Shown: positions 1 to 5,486 of the stretch, piece by piece
Numbering within the stretch: the stretch's first letter is position 1
How the letters are laid out: each line of letters begins with the position of its first letter
Assembly (NCBI GenBank): GCA_021129835.1
Contig: JAJOKM010000065.1
Location: 1 to 16,511 of the forward strand
Source of the DNA: Thermodesulfovibrionales bacterium
GTDB taxonomy: Bacteria > Nitrospirota > Thermodesulfovibrionia > Thermodesulfovibrionales > Dissulfurispiraceae
Reading direction: 5' to 3'
DNA: 16,511 bases
Notes under the pieces: model-generated
The model's database searches: none
Told to the model about the DNA's origin: nothing
The model's input: only the letters and a program-made list of their open reading frames with translations
Made by a program: the position numbers and the translations under genes

Positions 1-27
1 GCTTGATTTTTCTCGGTCCAATAAACA

Positions 28-90
28 CTACTTACCCACTTGAAAATCTAAAGAGCCAACTCTTTTATGGATAGTAACTTTATATTTCAT
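28..90 (-). pseudogene. RelE/ParE-like toxin stub (20 codons)
   Basis: An ATG at 90-88 opens inside the last codons of the antitoxin-like gene and reads MKYKVTIHKRV, then GSLDFQVGK and a TAG at 30-28. The first eleven residues look like the first beta strand of RelE/ParE-family toxins. The out-of-register overlap with an upstream antitoxin is the usual TA arrangement. The rest of a toxin of about 90 residues is missing, so the gene was probably cut by a rearrangement near position 58. I see no transposase in the 57 bases that remain. The family call rests on a short N-terminus and on context. Confidence 0.45.
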
Positions 91-280
91 CCAAATCAAT
101 GTATGCTTCTTTTTTGTTTGTTTCTCTATCGTATTTTGCTTGTTTTAAATGCTCTTTAACTTCATTTTCCAGATCAAGCCCTAAAATTTCTTCTAATTCC
201 AAAAACTCTTCATATGGTATTATGACTTCTGTTGGGTTACCCATTTCGTCTACAACTATCTTTTTGTGAAGAGCAATCAT
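80..280 (-). CDS. Small antitoxin-like protein (Phd/RelB-type, 66 aa)
   Basis: This is a 66-residue acidic protein. A short beta-strand start (MIALHKKIVVDEMGNP) is followed by a strand and helix (TEVIIPYEEFLELEEILGL) and a charged tail ending in YIDLDEI. That layout is typical of small antitoxins of RelE/ParE-type toxins: an N-terminal dimer/DNA-binding part and an acidic toxin-wrapping tail. The ATG at 280-278 overlaps the stop of the 44-codon ORF upstream (ATGA). An AAGGAG lies seven bases before it, so initiation should be efficient. Its 3' end overlaps the toxin stub by 11 bases. If the toxin is truly truncated, this is an orphan antitoxin. I cannot assign an exact family, and it could be another small regulatory protein. 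Confidence 0.6.
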   Translation of the reverse strand: MIALHKKIVVDEMGNPTEVIIPYEEFLELEEILGLDLENEVKEHLKQAKYDRETNKKEAYIDLDEI

Positions 281-411
281 GGCATTCTCCTTCTTTTTTC
301 TTCTTTTAACTTTATTCCCAATTGAACCGCAAATTTTATGGTCTTTCCACCTTTGAAAGTTATAGTAATGCCTTTTTCTTGCATTTGCAGCAAGTGGCTC
401 AGAGCTTTCAT
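277..411 (-). CDS. Hypothetical 44-aa ORF in the TA-like chain
   Basis: This ORF runs from ATG 411-409 to TGA 279-277. Its ATGA overlaps the stop of the UPF0175 gene, and its own TGA overlaps the ATG of the next gene in the same way. The product begins MKALSHLLQMQEKGITITF, followed by a basic lysine/arginine-rich C-terminus (KLKEEKRRRMP) that also encodes the Shine-Dalgarno of the next gene. No family is recognised. The double ATGA linkage suggests it is translated, either as a small protein or as a coupling cistron. It could also be the remnant of a longer gene. There is no usable motif. Confidence 0.45.
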   Translation of the reverse strand: MKALSHLLQMQEKGITITFKGGKTIKFAVQLGIKLKEEKRRRMP

Positions 412-665
412 AGTTTATCGAGTTCTCTCGAGATGAGCAAATCTTCCTCGTATTCTTTTACATCGTAGTGGATGGGAATCTCCCTGCTCGCCAGCAGATG
501 CTGGAACGCCCACACGGTCATGCCATCCATCTCTCGGGCCTTGCCGAAGGACAGCCTGCCCTGTTGAAACAGGCAGATAGCCAATTCACGCCGCAGTTCC
601 TGAGGTGTCATCCTGGTAGCATGCACCATTTCACGCGGTATTTCAATAGATATCGTAGATGACAT
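408..665 (-). CDS. UPF0175 family small protein (antitoxin-like)
   Basis: An 85-residue protein with the UPF0175 pattern. An N-terminal strand (STISIEIPREMV) is followed by a helix (TPQELRRELAICLFQQGRLSFGKARE) and then GMTVWAFQHLLASREIPIHYDVKEYEEDL, where GM-x-x-W/x-F and the IPIHYD...EEDL ending are the family hallmarks. The family is thought to be DNA-binding and antitoxin-like, and is often found beside a VapC/DUF3368-type toxin. No such toxin is present here. The ATG at 665-663 is preceded by GGGGA about eight bases upstream. It is the first gene of an overlapping chain that continues through a 44-aa ORF and an antitoxin-like gene. Confidence 0.75.
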   Translation of the reverse strand: MSSTISIEIPREMVHATRMTPQELRRELAICLFQQGRLSFGKAREMDGMTVWAFQHLLASREIPIHYDVKEYEEDLLISRELDKL

Positions 666-680
666 TCCTTATTCCCCTAT

Positions 681-749
681 TTATTGTGCTTTTTCGTCAA
701 AATCTATCACGATACCATCTTCTATCTCATTGGATCTTATTATAAAACA
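681..749 (-). pseudogene. DUF2283-like C-terminal remnant
   Basis: In the frame ending at TAA 683-681 the bases encode RSNEIEDGIVIDFDEKAQ. This resembles the middle of DUF2283 proteins (EIEEGIVIDYDEEGNIVGIEI). It has no start codon and begins directly after the rfbC stop codon, in the same frame. It also lacks the N-terminal strand and the usual IVGIEIL ending. It looks like a scrap of another small TA-associated gene just before UPF0175. The match is short and from memory. Confidence 0.35.
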
Positions 750-1361
750 TTATAAAACAAAAACCGAATAACTTTGGTCTTTTTCTGAAATAATCCGTTT
801 ACCGACTTCCGGCCATTCAATCCCAAATGCTGGGTCATCCCACCTTACACCTCGGGCACACTCTGGATGATAGAACTCAGACATCTGATAAAAAACAACA
901 GTATCATATTCTAATGTTTGAAATCCATGCGCAAAACCCTCAGGAATATAAAGCATTTTGTAGGGAGCAGTAAGCGGTGAGCTGTGAGCAGTAAGCGGTG
1001 AGCTGTGAGCAGTTTCCGATAAGTGAGCTGTGAGCTGTGAGCAGTAAGCAGTTAATTCCACTGCAAGCCATTGACAGTAGGTAGGGGAGTCCTGTCGCAG
1101 GTCAATAATTACATCGTATATTGCTCCTCTTATGCAACTAACCACTTTTACTTCTTCGTAAGGAGCTACTTGATAATGCATACCTCGCAATGTTCCTTTC
1201 TTTTTATTATAAGAAATATTGCACTGGGCAATATGAGAATTTAACCCACGCTCTTTAAGCTCCCTCTGACAGAAACTGCGGGCAAAAAAGCCCCGCTCGT
1301 CTTCCACCGGTTCTAATTCAATAATATAAGCACCTTTTAATTTTGTTTCTTTAAAAATCAT
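750..1361 (-). CDS. rfbC: RmlC-type nucleotide-sugar 3,5-epimerase with repeat insert
   Basis: A 203-residue cupin epimerase that would epimerise C3 and/or C5 of a 4-keto-6-deoxyhexose nucleotide. Visible family parts are VEDERGFFARSF (19-30), GTLRGMHYQ (56-64) with the catalytic His62, Lys72, IPEGFAHGF (139-147), Tyr158, and WDDP (174-177), which holds the dyad Asp. Because its neighbours make CDP-glucose derivatives, the substrate is probably CDP-linked rather than dTDP-linked. Residues about 105-132 (containing LTAHSSP twice) are foreign: they are encoded by a 7-bp repeat array at the turn before the IPEGFAHGF strand, where the family normally has only a few residues. The frame is intact and all catalytic segments remain. 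The ATG at 1361 has no Shine-Dalgarno, because another heptamer array begins seven bases upstream. It may depend on read-through from upstream genes. Confidence 0.87.
   Translation of the reverse strand: MIFKETKLKGAYIIELEPVEDERGFFARSFCQRELKERGLNSHIAQCNISYNKKKGTLRGMHYQVAPYEEVKVVSCIRGAIYDVIIDLRQDSPTYCQWLAVELTAYCSQLTAHLSETAHSSPLTAHSSPLTAPYKMLYIPEGFAHGFQTLEYDTVVFYQMSEFYHPECARGVRWDDPAFGIEWPEVGKRIISEKDQSYSVFVL
965..1052. repeat. Heptamer array A, in frame inside rfbC
   Basis: Eleven 7-bp units of the (G/A)AGC(A/T/G)GT type. Units 965-1013 are seven copies in a perfect 21-bp (three-heptamer) period. Then come 11 unrelated bases (1014-1024) and four more units (1025-1052). Because 21 bp equals seven codons, the translated insert has a 7-residue period (LTAHSSP). 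Loss or gain of a whole 21-bp block would keep the rfbC frame; a single 7-bp slip would break it. Confidence 0.95.
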
Positions 1362-1368
1362 TTTTAGT

Positions 1369-1424
1369 TAGCTGTGAGCCGTGAGCCGTGAGCAGTAAGC
1401 GGTGAGCAGTGAGCGGTGAGCTGT
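1369..1424. repeat. Heptamer array B, upstream of rfbC
   Basis: Eight consecutive 7-bp units (tagctgt, gagccgt twice, gagcagt, aagcggt, gagcagt, gagcggt, gagctgt), in the same orientation as array A. It occupies the place where the rfbC ribosome binding site should be. It faces array C, 24 bases away, in inverted orientation, so the pair can fold into a long imperfect hairpin. Confidence 0.93.
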
Positions 1425-1448
1425 AAATCATTGCTAAACATTACAAAA

Positions 1449-1483
1449 ACTGCTCACTGCTCTCTGCTCACTGCTTACTCCCT
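1449..1483. repeat. Heptamer array C, 3' end of the S23 pseudogene
   Basis: Five units of the complementary form (actgctc twice, tctgctc, actgctt, actccct). On the minus strand it encodes the last residues and stop (SKQ, TGA) of the S23 pseudogene. It is inverted relative to array B. Confidence 0.9.
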
Positions 1484-1838
1484 TTGTCTCTAAGAGATTT
1501 TCGCAATCCATATGTAAGAGCAAGACATTCGTCCAGCATTCCATGAAGACGATGATAATCGTTCTTTTCAAGGTATCCAAGACGGAGTGCCAAATCCAGT
1601 CGGGTTTCGATTTCATTTAGTGAACCAATGGCGTTGGACAAAAATTAGAGAACTGCTGTACAGTCCGGTCAGCGGTACCTTCAGCAATATTAGACGGAAC
1701 TGAAACGGCTGCACGCCGTAGTTGCGAGGTCAACCCATATATCTCTTCCTTCGGAAAATTCCTTGTTGTATGATAAATCGCAACCACTGAATCCATAGCC
1801 TTTTGCCATGCTGTAAGATTTCGATGTGGCTTTTTACT
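1468..1838 (-). pseudogene. Frameshifted S23 / four-helix-bundle protein
   Basis: From about 1835 one frame reads RNLTAWQKAMDSVVAIYHTT, then NFPKEEIYGLTSQLRRAAVSVPSNIAEG and on to QQFSNF: the first half of the S23 (23S rRNA intervening-sequence, four-helix-bundle) family. It then runs off to a TAA at 1619-1617. The second half (SNAIGSLNEIETRLDLALRL, then GYLEKNDYHRLHGMLDECLALTYGLRKSL) is intact in the next frame to TGA 1470-1468. A one-base loss in the A5 run at 1640-1644 (plus strand) explains it; an A6 would restore the protein. No start codon is left either: the reading frame merges upstream into heptamer array D and meets a stop there. The frameshift alone could be a sequencing error, but the missing start argues for a true pseudogene. 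The function of stand-alone S23 proteins is unclear. Confidence 0.85.
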
Positions 1839-1887
1839 GCTTACTGCTCCCTACTTACTGCTTACTGCCAACTGCTCTCTGCTCACA
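1836..1887. repeat. Heptamer array D, between the methyltransferase and the S23 pseudogene
   Basis: Seven units plus part of an eighth (actgctt, actgctc, cctactt, actgctt, actgcca, actgctc, tctgctc, aca), in the same orientation as array C. It covers the lost start of the S23 pseudogene. It also contains the stop codon (1885-1883) of the methyltransferase gene. Confidence 0.92.
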
Positions 1888-3118
1888 GTACCTTTATCTC
1901 CGGTATTGGAATAATAAACTTCCCGCCCCATTCTCGTATATAATCCATCTGCTTCATAATCTCGTCTTTTATATTCCAGGGAAGGATTAAGACATAATCA
2001 GGTTTATCTTCCTTTATCTTATCGGGATGTTTAATGGGTATATGGGTGCCTGGCAAATATTTATTTTGTTTGTGCGGATTACGGTCCACTGTATAATCTA
2101 AAAAATCAGTCCTTATTCCACAATAATTAAGAAGCGTATTCCCCTTGGCCGGGGCTCCATAACCAACAATAGTTTTGCCTTCCTCTTTTGCCTGTATTAG
2201 AAAATTAAGGATATCTCGCTTAATCTTTTCGACCTTCTTACCAAAAGATTGATAAATTTTAAACTGGTCTAAACCAGCATCAATTTCTTTACTGATAATG
2301 TTAATTATATTACTGCTTACTGCTAACTGCTCACTGCTAACTGCCTTATGTCTGGCATAAATTCGCAACGACCCCCCATGTGTAGGAATTTCCTCGGCAT
2401 CAAAAAGCTCAAGGTCATGCAAAGCAAATAATCTCTGCACAGTATGAAAAGAAAAATATGAAAAATGTTCATGGTAAATTGTATCAAATTGATTGCCTTC
2501 TATAAGCCTAAGCAGATGAGGAAATTCTATTGTAATAACGCCGCCTGGTTTCAAAGCAATCTTCAATGCTTCTACAAAATCGTTCAGATCGGGATTATGC
2601 GCAAGAACATTGTTACCAATAATCAAATCGGCCAATTTATTGTCTTTTACCATTCTTCGAGCATAGGAGGTATCAAAAAATGCGATATCGGTAGGAATAC
2701 CTTTCCCTGTTGATACTTTAGCAATATTTGTTGCCGGTTCTATTCCTAAAATGGGAATGTTGTGCTGTTTAAAGTATTGTAATAAATACCCGTCGTTACT
2801 TGCAATTTCAATCACAAAAGAATTCCTATCAAAACTAAAGCGATTAATCATCATTTCAGTATATTCTCTACAATGCCGTAGCCAACTTTCTGAATATGAA
2901 GAAAAATAGGCATAGTCTGACGAGAAAATATTTTTTGCAGTTTCAAACTCTTCTAACTGTACCAAAAAACACCTTTCGCATACATATACCTCTAAAGGAT
3001 AATAAGGCTCCATTCTATTCAGATCATCCTTTGAAAGATAAGCATTGGAAAGAGGGGAGTTGCCAAGTGATAAAAAGGGCTCTTCCAATACATTATCACA
3101 TGCTCTGCAGTTATTCAT
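1883..3118 (-). CDS. Sugar C-methyltransferase (TylC3-like, SAM-dependent)
   Basis: A 411-residue three-domain enzyme. The N-terminal zinc-binding part has Cys4-x2-Cys7 and Cys47-x2-Cys50. The Rossmann methyltransferase core has the SAM loop IEIASNDGY (103-111). The TIYHEHFSYFS segment (about 213-223) contains the Glu-His pair used as catalytic base in this family. The C-terminal half-domain has GYGAPAKG (319-326). Members methylate C3 of 4-keto-6-deoxy nucleotide sugars; here the substrate is probably CDP-4-keto-6-deoxyglucose from RfbG. I chose ATG 3118 (MNNCRAC). An in-frame ATG at 3148 exists, but it lies in the end of a palindromic repeat and would add ten residues with no family match. 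Residues about 259-269 (AVSSEQLAVSS) come from heptamer array E and are probably a tolerated surface loop. The stop codon lies in array D. Confidence 0.87.
   Translation of the reverse strand: MNNCRACDNVLEEPFLSLGNSPLSNAYLSKDDLNRMEPYYPLEVYVCERCFLVQLEEFETAKNIFSSDYAYFSSYSESWLRHCREYTEMMINRFSFDRNSFVIEIASNDGYLLQYFKQHNIPILGIEPATNIAKVSTGKGIPTDIAFFDTSYARRMVKDNKLADLIIGNNVLAHNPDLNDFVEALKIALKPGGVITIEFPHLLRLIEGNQFDTIYHEHFSYFSFHTVQRLFALHDLELFDAEEIPTHGGSLRIYARHKAVSSEQLAVSSNIINIISKEIDAGLDQFKIYQSFGKKVEKIKRDILNFLIQAKEEGKTIVGYGAPAKGNTLLNYCGIRTDFLDYTVDRNPHKQNKYLPGTHIPIKHPDKIKEDKPDYVLILPWNIKDEIMKQMDYIREWGGKFIIPIPEIKVL
2312..2346. repeat. Heptamer array E, in frame inside the methyltransferase gene
   Basis: Five 7-bp units (actgctt, actgcta, actgctc, actgcta, actgcct). 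It encodes AVSSEQLAVSS on the minus strand, between the catalytic domain (ending SLRIYARHK) and the helix leading to the C-terminal domain. The frame is open throughout, so the insertion or expansion did not destroy the gene. Confidence 0.92.
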
Positions 3119-3143
3119 AACTTGTAAGTATTCCTTAAAGCAC

Positions 3144-3207
3144 GTCATTGCGAGAAGCGACAGCGACGTGGCAATCTATTAGATTGCTTCACTCCGTTCG
3201 CAATGAC
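3144..3207. repeat. REP-like palindrome (GTCATTGCGA...TCGCAATGAC)
   Basis: A 64-bp imperfect palindrome. The ends gtcattgcga (3144-3153) and tcgcaatgac (3198-3207) are perfectly complementary, and the centre caatct-att-agattg (3172-3186) is too. A stray partial end ttgcaatgac follows at 3221-3230. It lies between rfbG and the methyltransferase gene and could fold as RNA on either strand. Elements of this look are scattered through many bacterial genomes; I know no transposase for them. Confidence 0.85.
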
Positions 3208-3254
3208 AAGAAAAAAAAGTTTGCAATGACACGGGGTTTACTGAACTCTTACCA

Positions 3255-4379
3255 CTAAATTTTCTGTCTCAATTCAATATATTTTTTAATATGCTTTATC
3301 CTTTGATTAAAAATTTCCCTACTGGTGAATCTATCAACCCTATATTCATCTATTGAAAATTTAACTGTCTGTTTGAAATCTAACACTGGGTGCCAATTCA
3401 ACTCACTAACTGCCTTTGAAATATCAAGGTGTAAAAGGCCTGCTTCTGGGGTACTATCTGAGCTATGTTCAATAATGTATCTGCCACTGCCCCATTGTTT
3501 AATGGTCTCCTCAACAAGTTGCCTTACAGAAACCATGCTTTTGGACAAAGGTCCAAAATTCCAGGCAGCCGAATATTTTTTCCCCTCGGTGTATAAAAGC
3601 GAACCGAGCAGCAAATAACCACTTAGAGGCTCTAAAACATGTTGCCAGGGTCGGACAGCCTCTGGATTTCTGATAGCAATCGGTTTATTATTGAGCAAAG
3701 ATCGCATACAATCAGGGAAAATTCGATCATCTGCCCAGTCGCCGCCGCCAATGACATTTCCTGCCCTTGCCGAAGCAATATTAGCAGTATTATCTTGGCT
3801 GAAAAATGAACGCCAATATGAAGAAGTGATTATCTCAGATGCCCCTTTTGAAGAGCTATAAGGGTCCCTTCCACCCATTGGATCTGTTTCCCGATAACCA
3901 TAAACCCATTCACGATTCTCGTAACATTTATCACTCGTTACATTAATTGCCACTTTTACAGAAGGCGTATGTCTAACGGCCTCAAGCAAATTTACCGTCC
4001 CCATTACATTAGTGCTATAAGTGTAAAGGGGGTCGTTGTATGAATCCAAGACTAAAGATTGGGCCGCCAAATGAAATACTATTTCTGGCTCATACTTTGA
4101 AAAAATGCCTAATAATGTTTGATAATCTCTTATATCTCCATCAATATGAATCACCTTTTTATCTAATCTACAAATGAGGTAATTATCCTTTTTGGTCTTA
4201 GGCGGAAGTGCATAACCGACAACACTTGCGCCAAGGTTTAGCAACCATATTGCCAGCCAAGAGCCTTTAAAACCCGTATCGCCAGTTATAATGACCTTTT
4301 TCCCTGCGTAAACGTCGGCAAAGAGGGAAGGTGTGAAAGTGTGCGGATGTGAAGGTGTGTTGTCTAATGTATTATTCAT
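3255..4379 (-). CDS. rfbG: CDP-glucose 4,6-dehydratase
   Basis: A 374-residue extended short-chain dehydrogenase that converts CDP-glucose to CDP-4-keto-6-deoxyglucose with bound NAD. It shows the nucleotide loop GDTGFKGSW (33-41), HLAAQ (103-107), TSDKCYEN (148-155) with the catalytic Asp/Lys, and YSSSK (174-178), the Tyr-x3-Lys pair. GFKGSW and TSDKCYEN separate it from dTDP-glucose dehydratase. I chose ATG 4379-4377, which overlaps the TGA of the S23 remnant (ATGA); the longer frame would start with a TTG at 4406. There is no clear Shine-Dalgarno. About 18 N-terminal residues (NTPSHPHTFTPSLF region) are encoded by an 8-bp repeat array and have no counterpart in the family, whose proteins normally begin just before the FW-x-GKKV strand. 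Confidence 0.92.
   Translation of the reverse strand: MNNTLDNTPSHPHTFTPSLFADVYAGKKVIITGDTGFKGSWLAIWLLNLGASVVGYALPPKTKKDNYLICRLDKKVIHIDGDIRDYQTLLGIFSKYEPEIVFHLAAQSLVLDSYNDPLYTYSTNVMGTVNLLEAVRHTPSVKVAINVTSDKCYENREWVYGYRETDPMGGRDPYSSSKGASEIITSSYWRSFFSQDNTANIASARAGNVIGGGDWADDRIFPDCMRSLLNNKPIAIRNPEAVRPWQHVLEPLSGYLLLGSLLYTEGKKYSAAWNFGPLSKSMVSVRQLVEETIKQWGSGRYIIEHSSDSTPEAGLLHLDISKAVSELNWHPVLDFKQTVKFSIDEYRVDRFTSREIFNQRIKHIKKYIELRQKI
4327..4358. repeat. Octamer array inside the rfbG 5' end
   Basis: Four 8-bp units on the plus strand: gaaggtgt, gaaagtgt, gcggatgt, gaaggtgt. On the minus strand these are ACACCTTC-type units encoding the PSHPHTFTPS stretch at the RfbG N-terminus. The same octamer occurs in the other orientation at 4572-4587. 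Confidence 0.85.
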
Positions 4380-4573
4380 TTTGTTATTTTTGAAGTTGTA
4401 AAACAAAAAGAGTTGGCTTTCATTTCCATATTATTAAGCATAGCCATGATATGTTCGTATTTTTGATCTTGCGGAAAGGTTTTCGTAATTTGAAATATTT
4501 CCATTGCTGTTTCAAAAGCCAGCTTATAAACCTCCAAGTCCCTAACATTCCTTATCTTATCGCTCAACTTCAC
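4376..4573 (-). pseudogene. Internally deleted S23 / four-helix-bundle protein
   Basis: The 65-codon frame (GTG at 4573-4571) reads KIRNVRDLEVYKLAFETAME and IFQITKTFPQDQ, the first helix of S23-family proteins. It then jumps to KYEHIMAMLNNMEMKANSFCF, which resembles the last helix. The two middle helices, with the usual IRRAxxSxxxNIAE segment, are missing: about 60 residues lost in frame. The GTG start falls in an ACACCCTC-type octamer repeat. The frame closes with TGA overlapping the rfbG ATG. It is probably non-functional as a four-helix bundle, but may still be translated and couple rfbF to rfbG. It is a different S23 subtype from the pseudogene at 1468-1838. Confidence 0.7.
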
Positions 4574-4587
4574 ACCCTCACACCTTC
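4572..4587. repeat. Octamer pair before the S23 remnant
   Basis: Two 8-bp units, acaccctc and acaccttc, inverted relative to the 4327-4358 array. They supply the GTG start of the S23 remnant and lie just after the end of rfbF. Confidence 0.7.
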
Positions 4588-4600
4588 GGTTACTTTAGGC

Positions 4601-5377
4601 CTACCACACCTTCCACAATGCCTTATTTTCATTCCACAACTTATTCAAATAATCCATATCTCTTAAAGTATCCGTGCAGGCCCAGAATCCAGAGTGCTTG
4701 TATACCATGAGATGTCCTTCGCTTGCAATTTTTTCTAATGGACCGATTTCCAGGTCACAATTGTCATCGTCAGAAAGATAATTGAAAATTTCTCTATTAA
4801 AAACAAAGAAGCCACCACTGATAAATTCTGAGCTGCTCTCTGGCTTCTCACAGAAACGTTCAACCTGATTGCCTTTAATCTTCAGCTCGCCAAAGCGGGA
4901 GGCAGGGTTGATACCGGTCACCGTTGCCAGCTTTCCGTGTTTATTGTGAAAGGCTAAAATGGCATTAATGTTCACATCAGCAACCCCATCGCCATAAGTC
5001 AACATAAAAATGTCATCATCGACATATTGTTGCACCCGTTTCAGTCTGGCGCCTTTCAGTGCTTTATCTCCGGTATCAGCTAAAGTAATGCGCCAGCCTT
5101 TTTCGGTATGATTACTATGTATTTTTATATCCTTGTTATCACCAAGTTCTATTGTAAAGTCGTTACTTAAGACCTCGTAATTATAGAAATATTCCTTTAT
5201 CATCTCGCCCTTATAGCCCAAGCAGAGTATGAATTCCTTAAACCCATACTGGGCATAGATTTTCATGATGTGCCACAGAATTGGCTTGCCACCAATTTCG
5301 ACCATTGGCTTGGGACGAAATTCAGTTTCTTCCCGAAGCCGAGTGCCTAAACCACCACAGAGAATGACAACTTTCAT
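4601..5377 (-). CDS. rfbF: Glucose-1-phosphate cytidylyltransferase
   Basis: A 258-residue nucleotidyltransferase that makes CDP-glucose from CTP and glucose-1-phosphate, the entry step of the CDP-sugar pathway. It shows the nucleotide-binding start GGLGTRL (8-14), the sugar-phosphate motif RPKPMVEIGGKPILWHIMK (21-39), the metal-binding YGDG (128-131), and the family ending GFWACTDTLRDMDYLNKLW. Length is normal. I chose ATG 5377, preceded by GGGGAAG at a good distance. A second in-frame ATG at 5407 would add MNRTGGGKNP; that reading passes through a tract of nine Gs and is open only when the tract length keeps frame. It is the first gene of the sugar operon, followed by an S23 remnant and rfbG. 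Confidence 0.93.
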   Translation of the reverse strand: MKVVILCGGLGTRLREETEFRPKPMVEIGGKPILWHIMKIYAQYGFKEFILCLGYKGEMIKEYFYNYEVLSNDFTIELGDNKDIKIHSNHTEKGWRITLADTGDKALKGARLKRVQQYVDDDIFMLTYGDGVADVNINAILAFHNKHGKLATVTGINPASRFGELKIKGNQVERFCEKPESSSEFISGGFFVFNREIFNYLSDDDNCDLEIGPLEKIASEGHLMVYKHSGFWACTDTLRDMDYLNKLWNENKALWKVW

Positions 5378-5386
5378 AGGATTCTT

Positions 5387-5395
5387 CCCCCCCCC
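5387..5395. repeat. Homopolymer tract C9/G9 at the rfbF ribosome binding site
   Basis: Nine consecutive Cs on the plus strand (nine Gs on the coding strand). They end about nine bases before the rfbF ATG and form the 5' part of its Shine-Dalgarno (GGGGGAAG). They also lie between two in-frame ATGs (5407 and 5377), where nine Gs read as three glycines. Slippage would alter the spacing or strength upstream of the ribosome binding site, or the frame from the upstream ATG. Confidence 0.85.
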
Positions 5396-5486
5396 TGTTC
5401 TGTTCATTGTATCAAGAGATAAGTCTTGTTTTCCACTCTAAAATAGGGCACTGGAGTTAGAGATAGCAGACTCCAATTTATTCACT

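Noticed and set aside
1434..1616. Separate small protein MKSKPDWIWHSV...
   Set aside because: It is an out-of-frame reading of the second half of the S23 pseudogene; the family sequence lies in another frame.
1640..1644. Programmed frameshift in the S23 gene
   Set aside because: The plain A5 run lacks a slippery heptamer and stimulator, and the gene also lacks a start codon, so decay or a sequencing error is simpler.
965..1887. CRISPR-like repeat array
   Set aside because: The units are 7 bp, contiguous and degenerate, with no spacers, and no cas genes are present.
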